A stretch of DNA of 64,000 nucleotides from Cryptomeria japonica (GCF_030272615.1 NC_081414.1:4963501-5027500), one strand, 5' to 3'; counted from the stretch's first letter, positions 45,787 to 55,640 are shown. Notes: generated by a model from the letters alone, not told the origin. A program made the numbers and translations.

Positions 45787-48700
45787 GAATTTCGCCCTGG
45801 ACCCTTTGGAAGGGTCAAGGGCGAATTTTGCATTCCTGGCTCAAATTCTTCTCACTTTGTGACCGTACTTGCTTAGATACATGCCCAAGGATGCCCTCAT
45901 TCTCAACCAACACCAAGCTTGATGTAAATTTGGGGCAAAATAGAGGTTTTAAGAATTTCGCTCTGGACCCTTTGGAAGGGTCAAGAGCGAAATTTATATT
46001 TTAGGACAAAATCCATCATGCCTCTACTCCAAAATGCCTTCCAAGGCAAGCATACACTAGTCTTCTCTCCACCAAGGTCTGGGAATCCATCTCCTGATCT
46101 TCATCATGAGCAATTTAGGTGAAATTGGGAATTTCGCTCTAGACCCTTTGGAAGGGTCAAGAGCGAAATTCAAGTTTTAGGTCTCAATTCCTCATCTCCT
46201 TCACTTCAATTCATCTTGCAGGACAAAGTAACATCATTTCAACCTCAACCACACCTTAGGACTCAAAGTCCCCACTTGACACGAGGAAATAGGTAGGTTG
46301 AAGAATTTCGCTCTGGACCCTTTGGAAGGGTCAGGAGTGAAATTCTAATTTTAGCTCAAAATTTGCATTTTTAATGATCAAAAATCTTTCGAAGGCATTC
46401 CAAATAGCTTCTCTCACCCTAGTCTAGGCCTGACTTTATTCAAAATTTGGAGAAAAGGATGGTTTTAGTGTTTTTTGCTCTGGACCCTTTGGAAGGGTCA
46501 GGAGCGAATTTTTTGTTTTGAGCTCACTTCTTCATATTTGATGACTCTTGGCAATTCAAGGACATGCCTAAGGACACGTTTAATCTTGATCCACACTAGA
46601 CTTGGCATAAAATTGAGGGAAAAGATAGGTTTTGCACAATTTCGCTCTGGACCCTTTGGAAGGGTCAGGAGCGAATTTCTTCCTCTAGGCTTGAAATTTC
46701 ATTTCTTGAACTCCAACCTACATTGCCAAGCAAAGATACATCACTCCACTTCCATATACGCCATAGGAACCAAAGTTTTGACCTCAAAATGACTAGAAAA
46801 GAGAATTTTGCTAGAAATCATGGCCAGGGACAAGACCTATAATGAATTTCACCCTGGACCCTTTGGAAGGGTCAGGAGCGAATTTCTTCCTCTAGCCCAA
46901 AATCATCATTTTTGGAGACAACAATCAATTCAAGGGCGATCTCAAGGGCATCTCTCACCTTGGTCTAGGCTTGGCTTGGCACAAAATTTGGAGGACAAGA
47001 TGGTTTTTAGGATTTTCGCTCTGGACCCTTTGGAAGGGTCAAGAGCGAAAATCTTGTTTTGAGCTTATTTCCTCATTCTTTCAACTCCAATCCACCTCCA
47101 AGACCAAGGACACCTCGCCTCACTCCTATCTAGGCCATAAAAACCAAAAACCTAACTTGTCTTGCAAAGAAAATAGGTGATCCTAGGATTTTCGCTCTGG
47201 ACCCTCTGGAAGGGTCAGGAGCGAAATCCTTGGTTTGGGCTAATTTCCATCATTTTTCAACATCAATTAACTTCAAAAGGCAAGAACATGTCTCCTCGCA
47301 CTCATCCAAGCTATGAAAACCTAACGTTTGATTAGACCTACAGGGAAAATAGGTGATTCTAGAAATTTCGCTCTAGACCATTTGGAAGGGTCAAGAGCGA
47401 ATTTCTCATTCTTGACTTGGTTCTTCATCCTTTCCATCTCATTCTTCATTACAAGACAAAAATTCATCGCTTTCACCCAACGAACAAAGTCTAAAGCCTA
47501 AGCAAGGTCAAAAAATAGGTTTGCAAGGAATTTCACTCTGGACCCTGTGGAAGGGTCGGGAGCAAAATTCACCCTCCTGGACAAAATCCTCACTCTTCAA
47601 CGCTTCAAACATTCTCAAAGGCAAAAAACATGTCCAATCTTCCTTTCATCATGCCTTGGATATCAAAATTTGGTCAAACAAGGAAGGGAATGAGGTCTAG
47701 GAGGATTTTCGCTCTGGACCCTTTGGAAGGGTCAGGAGCGAAAATCATGATTTGGGCTAGATTGTTTCTTTTTCAAACTTCAATCTTGTTTTGGGAGCAA
47801 AAATAGATCATTTTCCACTTAAGGAACAAGGTTTTAAGCCCATTCAAGGTAGCAAATGAGGTTTATAGTGAATTTGGCTCTGGACCCTTTGGAAGAGTCA
47901 GGAGCGAAATTCATCTCTTAGGCAAAATCTTGATCATCCAAAGCATCCAACTCCCTCTCAAGGCAAGAACATACCCATTCATCCTCCATCATGTCAACAC
48001 CTAGCCAAAACAAGGAAAAAAACAAGAGCTATAAGGATTTTCGCTCTGGACCCTTTGGAGGGGTCAGGAGCGAAAATCATGTTTTTGACCTTGATTCTTG
48101 ATTTTTCCAACTTTAATCTTCTTTGGGAGGCAAACATAGGTCACTCTTCTTGCATCTCCATCTTGGTCCTGACTTTGGCAAAGGGGAAAAGGAGTGTTTT
48201 CAAGAATTTCACTCTGGACCCTTTGGAAGGGTCAGAAGTGAAATTCATCTTTTAGTCTAAAATCCTTCATCTCATCCACCTTTACTCACCTCGTAAGACT
48301 TAGAACATGTCAAAATACTTCCATACATGCCTTAGGACTCAAAATTTGGCCTTGATAAGTGAGAAATTGAGGTTTAAGGGGATTTTCGCTCTGGACCCTT
48401 TGGAAGGGTCAGGAGCGAAATCCCTATTCCTTGGCTAGCTTCTCACCTAGGTTCACTTCATTCTCCTCCAAACTTGATCAAATTAACTTCCTTCTATTGC
48501 AATCCAGACAATCTATCATCCACCTGGGTCGAGGCAAGGTCAAACTAAGTTTTTGAGGCCAAAGGAAGGCAAAATGGAGGATTTTGCTCTGGACCCTTTG
48601 GAAGGGTCACGAGTGAAATTCTCCTCCCAAGTTGATTTTCATCATCTTAAGGTCTAAAAACTCATCTTCAAGGCAAATATGCATCAAGACCTACCAAACC

Positions 48701-48975
48701 ATGCCTTGGAAGTTCCAAACTTGGTCAAACTAAGAAGCAAAATAGAGGAAATATGAATTTCGCTCTGGACCCTTTGGAAGGGTCAGGAGCGAAATTCTCC
48801 TTTTGAGCACATTTCTCCATTCTTTCAATCTCGATCCACCTCAAAAGGCAAGGATACGTCACCCCATACCTATCTATGGCAAAAAAACCAAGGATTTGAC
48901 CATCTCCAAGGGAAAATAGGTGTCCTTCAAGAATTTCGCTCTAGACCCTTTGGAAGGGTCAGGAGCGAAATTCCT
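45787..48975. repeat. array of 19 evenly spaced near-palindromic hairpins
   Basis: Each copy is about 43 nt with an outer stem GAATTTCGCTC/GAGCGAAATTC, a two-base internal mismatch, an inner stem GACCCTT/AAGGGTC and a loop of about 3 nt. The T of the TGGACC (or TAGACC) core lies at 45798, 45964, 46140, 46314, 46481, 46648, 46855, 47022, 47198, 47374, 47539, 47715, 47881, 48047, 48215, 48392, 48590, 48766 and 48942. The intervening sequence is a much more diverged tandem unit (recurring CAAGGCAA.AACAT words). Several stems carry paired changes that keep base pairing. Confidence 0.93.
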
Positions 48976-50002
48976 CTTTTTAGGCTTAATTCACCTCCTT
49001 TTCTACTTGACTTTGCCCTAGGCTAGATCCTTGATTCATTTCCTTCTATGTCCTGGCCAAATTTGCCCAATTTAGACCTTCAAAAGACAAAATTCCCCAA
49101 TCAAAATTCAATGACCACTTAACACCATAAGCAACAAGAGCAGAAACTAAGCTTAAGGGAGACTTTCAAATAAACCCTAATTCTGGAGCATCGCGGACTC
49201 ACCCTGACTTAAGCAAAGCCTGCTATCCAGTGATCCCCCTGACAACACTCATCATGCAAAGGCTAACAGACAAAACCCTAAAAGACCTAGAAAACAAACC
49301 CCAGAAAGCAAAAAAGTAGGGGTCCCCATTTGCAATGGGGCGATGTGTGAATACGTCACAACAGGACTCCATGTTCCAAATGTGCTAACAAACAGAAAAC
49401 AGTAGGAAGATAACAAATGTCTACAAGGACAAAAATTAATGATTCTAGAAAATGTGTTACTTGGTCATTATTTATTCATCCTGTTAATTGGATAGTTGGT
49501 TAATGACATCTGGTTTAATTTCAAAAATACATGATTGTTATCATTCTTTCCTTAATTTGTAAGTATTGCTTGTGAATTTTTTTTAATCTTTTTTGTCGAT
49601 TCTTAGAGTACCTCTTTACGACTTATACCTAAACCCGACATTGCAGGTTGTATTATCTGACAAGGAAGATATCCTTTGGCATGTTATAGGTTTGATTAAT
49701 TTATGTGGCAAGAATGTTCATTTATTGATCCAAATTTGTGATTGATTAGCAATTAATCTATTCAATTACTTTGATTATGTTTATTCCCATTGATGCAGAG
49801 ATGAGTTACAAAAAATCAGATTGAATTTAATTTGCATATTTAAACACATTTAATGAACGATAACACATGGATGCTCTGCGATACCCAAACGGACTGGCCT
49901 GGGAATGCACCAGACTGTCGGCGATGGGGAGGGGGTGCTCTATACGACTAGGCGTTGGTTCTTCATCGCTGGGAAGAACCAGTGACTCTCCCTCCACATC
50001 GT

Positions 50003-50322
50003 TGTTGACGGGAATAATCATTATGTTATGTTGTTATATTATGTTTATGTTGTCGTCGGTAATAATGAGTTACGGCGGTCAGTTAGTTAGCCAACGGGTA
50101 GGTAGTTGGAGTCGCGACGGTTGTGTCGCGCCCCTTCGGGTATTATATATTGTGTACCTTTTCTTCAAAGTATGATCATGTTAGTCGTGTCAGATGTAAT
50201 GTTATAAGCACTTATTGTACATGGACTGTGGAATTAATATAGAGGCTGGTTATTTAATATATTTCCATTATGTTCTGTGCATTTACGTTCTGCATTTAAC
50301 CGTTTACCCGAGAGGGCAAACA
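50003..50322 (+). repeat. 5' LTR of the young element
   Basis: Starts TGTTGACGGG and ends GAGGGCAAACA. A TATA-like ATTATATATTG lies at about 50140. Nearly identical to 55649-55968. Confidence 0.95.
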
Positions 50323-50324
50323 TT

Positions 50325-50337
50325 TGGCGCCGTTGCC
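50325..50337 (+). other. tRNA-Asp-type primer-binding site
   Basis: TGGCGCCGTTGCC two bases after the LTR. This matches the first 13 bases of the site complementary to plant tRNA-Asp, used by several plant Ty3 groups. Confidence 0.75.
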
Positions 50338-50385
50338 TAGACAAACTCGGGAAGGGAAGACACGGATGGCGCACAGACACAATGG

Positions 50386-50634
50386 GCCTACCCGTTGGTG
50401 AGGTAAACCCGGAGGCCGACGACGCGCGGACAGAACTGTACACGGGAGAAGACACGGCAACGCGAGAATTCTCGATTTTGCTCCAGGTAGCCATTCAGAC
50501 ATACGTTCGACGAGAAGCAGCGGAGGCAGAAATCCCACCAAGTGCCGTGTGGACAGCGTTGGAGGTTAGCCCGGCAGTAAACCGGTTAATGAACCACCTC
50601 CCCCGGCTGCTTGCACAGGCATCGCTGGCACAGT
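50386..50634 (+). CDS. possible short leader protein upstream of gag
   Basis: An open frame in the leader, of which the part after the PBS encodes about 80 residues (from ATGGGCCTACC at 50383 to TAG at 50634). Composition is that of a coiled, alanine-rich protein (REAAEAEIP, LLAQASLAQ). It resembles no known domain. The following 50635-50870 has similar acidic/basic codon content (EERRQQ) but is out of frame with gag, so this may be an eroded gag N-terminus. Confidence 0.35.
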
Positions 50635-50870
50635 AGGCCCACCTGGAGGAGATTGCCCAGGAGGAACGACGACAACAAATCCTGCAATGCTACGAGGAGA
50701 ACAGCCGACGGGACACGGAGAGAGATGGCGCCAGGCCAGGAGGGAATTGAACTGTGAACTTCTTATTTTCAAATAAAAGTGTCATTGACACGAGTTGTAC
50801 TTGAGCAGATGAATTAATAAAGACATGTTTTGATTTAAGAATTGAAAGTTATGGAGATGTGTGACAATTA

Positions 50871-52991
50871 ATGCCAAACCTATTGAATAAAGATAGGAAT
50901 AGAAAACCGGAAACGAACGAGTGGGAGGCCGCGCAGAGGGCTTTGATTCTGGAGCAGCAAGTAGAACGAAGACGGAGGCTGAGGCAACTTGCCGAAGGAC
51001 GACCTGCCGAAGGGGGGCCCGAGGGGAACCAAGGAGGTGTCACAGAAGGTGCAGAGGCCGACGAAAATTTCTACACGTCGCCAGATCATCGTAGGACGCG
51101 GAGCCACGAGGAATTTTTAGAAGAAACAAGGTTACGACGAAATCTAGTCGAGGAGACTCGGGATCAGTTTAGGAACTTATCCCTCACGCCACGGAGTGAA
51201 GATCACCAACGGGAAGCAAGAGTAGGAGTGTGTCAAAACGAAGGGGAGGGCAACAGTACGGGTGTAGGTGCCATAGGCGACAGGCAAAACACCGTACCTC
51301 CAGGACACACCACCAACACTACCGGAGGTAGCAGCGCAGGGACACAGACACAGACACAACCGCCTCCAGGAAGACGACAAGGGATGGCGAGCAAACAAAA
51401 GTTACCAAAGTTCACAGGGGACGGCAAGGAAGACCCCTTACGGCACTGCCGTACATGTGAGACCATTTGGTCCGCCAATGGAGTAACAAACCACGACGAC
51501 TGGGTACAGCAGTTTCCAGCCACATTACGAGGAGTCGCCATAGATTGGTACTCCGATGTAGATAAGCAAAAAGTGGCCACATGGGCTACCCTACAGAAGG
51601 AATTCACGGAGGAGTTCCGGTTGCTTCGTGATGACAATGAAATTGTGACAGAGATATACAGTACCAAGCAAGGTACTAAGGAGACAGTACGGGCATACAG
51701 TCGGAGGCTGAAAGAACTCTTGGGTAAAATGGAGAGCCAGCTGGCTGACGGCTTAAAAAAACGATGGTTTGTGGAAGGATTGAAATCCTCCCTACGAAAA
51801 AAAATGAAGATTGTACCCCCGACGTCATATGATGACGCCTATAACAAGGCGATGGATCTAGAAAGCGAATATAAAACATCAAGGAAGAAGAAAAGTAATA
51901 GAGATTCATCTGATGATGATGAAGATTCTGACGGGGAGAGCAGTAGCGGTGGCGAATCGGGTAAAAAGGTACACGCGCTCCAGAAGGACATGGAACGAAT
52001 GTTGAAAGAATTCAAAGCCATGAAAGGGAGTACAAGTAAGACAGAAGAAAATGAAGTGTGGTGTACAGACTGTAGGAGTGATGGACACACAAGGGGTACT
52101 TGCCCGAAGAAGGCATTCTGTGAGATTTGCCAAGTGATGGGACACTCCACCAAGGAGTGCCCATACAATATGAAAACCCGAAGCACGAACCAGGTGTTGT
52201 TCACGGAGCAGGCCACAACATCCGCACCAGCGGGTACCGGCCAACATACTAACACAACGGCATCATCTGGAGGATACCGAGACAACAGACGCGACGGCGG
52301 AAGGAATAGCAACAATAACAATAATGGAAGCGGTATCCAGTATGACGCCAAGGGCCGGCCAATTATCCAATGTAGGGCCTGTAATCAGTGGGGGCACTTC
52401 GCCCGTGATTGCACGAAGGAAGCCACCCCTCAGCACCTCTGCCGTTGGTGTGGGCCAGGCGACCATGAGGACGCAAATTGCCCGCAGGTAGGGGTTAATC
52501 TCCTCAACATTGAGAAGGCTGAGAAGACTGGTGAGAAAGAAGTACTGGCGATCACCCGCGCCCAGACGAAAAAAGCCACTTATCCCGACCCCCGTACGCA
52601 GAAGGAGAGATTACGGGAGGCAAAGGTCAATATTGAACGTGAGATGACGACCAAACGATGGGACAACGAGGTGGCGAGTACATCATCCCGTACGGAAGCG
52701 GAAAATAACATCATTGGGCAAATCTTGCAGATGGAGGTGCCGATAAAGGTAAAAGACCTTCTAGACTCTATGCCACAATTGAGGACTGCCATCCTCACCA
52801 ATGTGCAAAGCACCACAGCGTCGAGTGCACCACAGGTAGGGGTTCCCACCATCGCATCGTCGAGTGCACCACAGGTAGGGGTTCCCGCCACCGCATCGTC
52901 GAGTGCACCACAGGTAGGGGTTCCCGCCACCGCATCGTCGAGTGCACCACAAGTAGGGGTTCCCGCCACCGCTTTGAAGAGTACACCATAG
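50871..52991 (+). CDS. gag: gag polyprotein with four CCHC zinc knuckles
   Basis: An intact 706-residue frame ending in TAG at 52989. The N-terminal third is charged (RRRLRQLAEGR). The capsid core spans about residues 170-340 (PKFTGDGKEDPLRHC, ATLRGVAIDWYSD, FRLLRDDNEIVTEIY, AYSRRLKELLGKM, KKRWFVEGLK). An acidic-serine spacer (DDDEDSDGESSSGGES) follows near residue 350. Four C-x2-C-x4-H-x4-C knuckles start at residues 398, 417, 501 and 524. The C-terminus has four to five copies of a 13-residue repeat (SSAPQVGVPA). The frame is well maintained, in contrast with every other gag here. The ATG at 50871 follows an A-rich leader; upstream starts are not open. Confidence 0.92.
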   Translation: MPNLLNKDRNRKPETNEWEAAQRALILEQQVERRRRLRQLAEGRPAEGGPEGNQGGVTEGAEADENFYTSPDHRRTRSHEEFLEETRLRRNLVEETRDQFRNLSLTPRSEDHQREARVGVCQNEGEGNSTGVGAIGDRQNTVPPGHTTNTTGGSSAGTQTQTQPPPGRRQGMASKQKLPKFTGDGKEDPLRHCRTCETIWSANGVTNHDDWVQQFPATLRGVAIDWYSDVDKQKVATWATLQKEFTEEFRLLRDDNEIVTEIYSTKQGTKETVRAYSRRLKELLGKMESQLADGLKKRWFVEGLKSSLRKKMKIVPPTSYDDAYNKAMDLESEYKTSRKKKSNRDSSDDDEDSDGESSSGGESGKKVHALQKDMERMLKEFKAMKGSTSKTEENEVWCTDCRSDGHTRGTCPKKAFCEICQVMGHSTKECPYNMKTRSTNQVLFTEQATTSAPAGTGQHTNTTASSGGYRDNRRDGGRNSNNNNNGSGIQYDAKGRPIIQCRACNQWGHFARDCTKEATPQHLCRWCGPGDHEDANCPQVGVNLLNIEKAEKTGEKEVLAITRAQTKKATYPDPRTQKERLREAKVNIEREMTTKRWDNEVASTSSRTEAENNIIGQILQMEVPIKVKDLLDSMPQLRTAILTNVQSTTASSAPQVGVPTIASSSAPQVGVPATASSSAPQVGVPATASSSAPQVGVPATALKSTP
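52819..52990 (+). repeat. 39-bp coding minisatellite at the gag end
   Basis: Units of 39 bp (TCGTCGAGTGCACCACAGG...) repeat about four times, with a degenerate last unit. In the last unit the CAG (Gln) codon of the others is TAG, creating the gag stop. Confidence 0.92.
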
Positions 52992-54155
52992 GTGGAGGTT
53001 TCCGTCAGCCCTTCGACTGACCCGATGTTACTAGCCTTGAGCAGTGGTAGACACCCAGCTGTGGTAGAAATGGGTATCCGTGGGACCATTCTGAAGGACA
53101 CCATTGTGGATGGTGGATCTGGGGTGAATGTACTACCAGAAGAAACATGGAAGCGGCTGGGGAAGCCCACCCTATGGAAGCGGCTGGGGAAGCCCACCCT
53201 ATGGCCACCCACATTCAACCTGGTGGGAGCGGACCAACACGGCATTAAGCCACTCGGCCTGTTGATGGCCCAGCAAGTGACAATTGGTACACAACCATTC
53301 TTGTTAGATTTCGTGGTTATTCCCTCGAAGAAGAAAGGCTATGACGCCATCCTGGGGAGAGCGTGGTTGATCAACGCAAGGGTAAACCACAACTGGAAGA
53401 AAAATACACTTTCCATGGAGAAGGGAGGGCGGAAATATACCATTGACCTACACACCCAAGATGTCGGCGAAGAGCTCGCCTCTTCAGACTCAGACTCAGA
53501 GGACTCTAATAAAAGGGAAGGGGGTCCCGATGAAAGCAAGGGCAAGAACGCGATGGAGCCGAACAGTGAAGGGGTGCTAGAATTGGAGGGATGTTTTGAA
53601 GATGAGGTATGCTCGACTAACGGGCTCTTCCACTGGCAAATGGAGGATTATGAAATGTTCCAAAGCTACAGGCTCGAAGTAGAGGAACTAGAGCAACCAA
53701 CAGAGGTGTACCTGCCGGAATACAAAGAATATTGGAAGGGAGACGCCCCAAACCCTGGCGACGTAGATAATCCGAAGAGTGTTGGCAACGATTGGAACCT
53801 TGTGTGGAAGGCCGCAGCTTTCAAAATCTTTATTATTCTTCTTCTTCTTATGTACGGGAAGGAGGTCGTGGTCCCTGTAGAATTTGTGGTTCCAGGTCTT
53901 CGGATGGCCATGGAAAATAAACTTGCCACCAATAGGTTCAAATTGAAGCCCTACCACGCGAAGCGCGCAGGGGACCCGAGAGGCCGGACAGACACTCGAG
54001 AGCCCGGAGGGGGACCCGAGAGGATGGAGGGGGACTCGAGAGGCCAGGCAAGCGACTTGAGAGGCACGGGACAAAAGGAGACTTTTGGGCGAGGAAAACC
54101 GAGAAGGATGAAGGGCGATCCCAGAGACAGGGGACCCGAGCCGAAGACTCTCTAG
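52992..54155 (+). CDS. protease followed by integrase tail, in frame after the gag TAG
   Basis: 387 codons in the same frame as gag. The aspartic protease has its active site VDGGSGVNVLP (Asp at about codon 40) and ILGRAWL near codon 118. A serine/acidic linker follows (SSDSDSEDS). From about codon 280, LMYGKEVVVPVEFVVPGLRM and FKLKPYHAKR match the end of the integrase core and tail of Tat-like Ty3 elements, so RT, RNase H and most of integrase are deleted between them. The last 60 codons are a low-complexity Gly/Arg/Pro region (GDPRGR-like). A 27-bp duplication lies close after the active site. Confidence 0.85.
   Translation: MEVSVSPSTDPMLLALSSGRHPAVVEMGIRGTILKDTIVDGGSGVNVLPEETWKRLGKPTLWKRLGKPTLWPPTFNLVGADQHGIKPLGLLMAQQVTIGTQPFLLDFVVIPSKKKGYDAILGRAWLINARVNHNWKKNTLSMEKGGRKYTIDLHTQDVGEELASSDSDSEDSNKREGGPDESKGKNAMEPNSEGVLELEGCFEDEVCSTNGLFHWQMEDYEMFQSYRLEVEELEQPTEVYLPEYKEYWKGDAPNPGDVDNPKSVGNDWNLVWKAAAFKIFIILLLLMYGKEVVVPVEFVVPGLRMAMENKLATNRFKLKPYHAKRAGDPRGRTDTREPGGGPERMEGDSRGQASDLRGTGQKETFGRGKPRRMKGDPRDRGPEPKTL
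53146..53202 (+). repeat. 27-bp in-frame duplication in the protease
   Basis: AAGCGGCTGGGGAAGCCCAC occurs twice in a 27-bp period, doubling the nine residues KRLGKPTLW just after the active-site loop. It is exact, hence recent. Confidence 0.93.
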
Positions 54156-54720
54156 ACAATTTAAAAGAAAATAAAAAAAAAATCGCACGATCGTACGACA
54201 GCGACCGTACGGTCAAAAAAAAAAAAAAAAGAAGGGAAAATGGCCACTGTGTGGTGAAACCACCAAGGTGACACCACCGTGCGGTGGCACCACCGACGGT
54301 GACACCACCGTGCGGTGGGAGCCACCGAAGGTTGTTGCCGAGACATGAACCCACCACCGCACACCGCACAGCCCGACCACCGCACAACACCGAACACCGC
54401 CGCACAGCAAGGGATAGAGGAGGAGGAAGACGCACCGCACGACCTGATCAACACGCACAGCAAGGGTTACGCACACCAACGCGCAACAGCCGCAAAAGGA
54501 AAAAGAAAAAAAAAAGAGACCAAGTCCGCACAATCCACACAGCCACGTAAGGGCAAAACGACCGCCACAGGTAGACCAAGCAGCTGCACGATTGGAGGTG
54601 CCAGTGCTGTTGTTGACCGTACAGGGAGGTTGTATGGCCGGGTGCCATCGGGGACATTACAGTGCCAAAAAAAAAAAAAAAAGAACAACGACGACCAGAT
54701 TTAAAATAATTTGCTGGAGT
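54156..54720 (+). other. GC-rich segment bounded by poly(A) tracts
   Basis: A-rich and poly(A) runs at 54171-54181, 54215-54230 and 54667-54681 enclose very GC-rich sequence with short tandem and inverted words (CACCACCGTGCGGTGG; CGTACGGTC/GACCGTACG). Frames are open on several strands because of composition, and none looks like a gene. It may be foreign or host sequence acquired by the element. Confidence 0.55.
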
Positions 54721-54841
54721 TTGAAGCCAGGACACTAGAAATTCAGAGTGGAAAAGAAGGGTTTTTGGCATCTTAAAATATCACTGAAATGTTGTGCGCC
54801 ATGGACTTTCGTATGGTTCTGAGGGTTGTAAATTGGTGTTG

Positions 54842-54902
54842 GGGACCCCGCGAGGGGCGCTGCCCCTCGACCCCGCGGGGGCGCTGCCCCCAGACCCCCA
54901 GT
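54842..54902. repeat. GC-rich inverted repeats (GGGGCGCTGCCCC)
   Basis: Two nested short palindromes, GAGGGGCGCTGCCCCTC and GGGGGCGCTGCCCCC, in 60 bp. A decayed relative (GCCCC...GGCACTGCCC) is seen inside the hAT-like element near 58340-58400. No function assigned. Confidence 0.8.
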
Positions 54903-55009
54903 TTATTTTGAGCTACAGAGTACCACGGGAAGTGTTGTGGTTGTCCATACTGTGAGAAAGAAGCCTGCAGCTAAGCATTGGCGGGGAAGCCATAAGCCGT
55001 AGAGGGAGA

Positions 55010-55640
55010 CGGATTTGGAGGTTGCGAACAAACAGAGTTCGAGGGAAGGCATTGCAGGTCCGCGCAGTTGTATGACACCAAGGAGTTATTCAGGTCAGTT
55101 TTTAGCCTTTGGGGAGTGTGATGGAGGATTTGAGGTGTCTCCTAGCATTTGTGCCAGCGGATTGTGGCCACCTCCAGGCATGATAGGTATGCTTTGAGGA
55201 ACTCGGAGTATGTCTCGGTTGGACGTGAGGTTGCCTTGGTGGATGCACAGAGGGCTCGGGAGGAGCTGACCACCAGGTTGGAGGCAATAGTCTCGTGAGA
55301 CTTAGTTCAGCGTACCCAGGAGTTGTATGCCGGGAGAGCAGCATGGGTGGCTATCGAGGACAAATTGGCTAGGGAGACAGTATCATTTGAGTAGCAGTTG
55401 GTGGAAGCTGAGACTGAAAATTATGTTTTGCAGACAAGTTTGGGGTAGGCACAGGAGGACTGTGCTGGCAAAGGAAGCAATATTGGTGAAATCCGCACTT
55501 GAGCATCGGATGGTAGTAGAAAAGGGTTTTTAGGCGAGGACGCAACAAGTGTATAAGATCCGGGCCCGACTGGCGTCAGTAGTTCCTGCCGTTCATCTCT
55601 ATTTTGTATTAAGTCATCGGAGTCGACTTCTTTTCTTGGG
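55010..55640 (+). pseudogene. degraded coiled-coil-type coding remnant upstream of the PPT
   Basis: Codons around 55225-55620 read as an alanine/glutamate/arginine-rich helix (AQRAREELTTRLEA, QELYAGRAAWVA) with several stops. It resembles no named domain. The segment ends at the polypurine run GGGGGGGATGA (55638-55648). Confidence 0.4.

Larger units (their letters stand above)
44174..49363. mobile_element. 5.19-kb TG...CA insertion, probable giant solo LTR
   Basis: Starts TGTTGATGTG, ends CGTCACAACA and is flanked by the exact 5-bp duplication GGACT (44169-44173 and 49364-49368). These are LTR-retrotransposon hallmarks, yet there is no repeat between its two ends and no gag, pol, PBS or PPT. 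The simplest reading is one very long LTR left after recombination, as known for Tat/Ogre-type elements with LTRs of several kb. It contains a TATATAG box at 45043, a 30-bp minisatellite and a 3.2-kb hairpin array. A non-autonomous transposon of another class cannot be fully excluded. Confidence 0.82.

Noticed and set aside
45787-48975. CRISPR-like array (repeats with unique spacers)
   Set aside because: Units are about 166-176 bp, repeats are palindromic and variable, spacers are themselves diverged repeats, and the context is a plant retrotransposon LTR.
54161-54704. Several overlapping ORFs on both strands in the GC-rich block
   Set aside because: They arise from composition (few stops in GC-rich sequence) and lack domain signatures.
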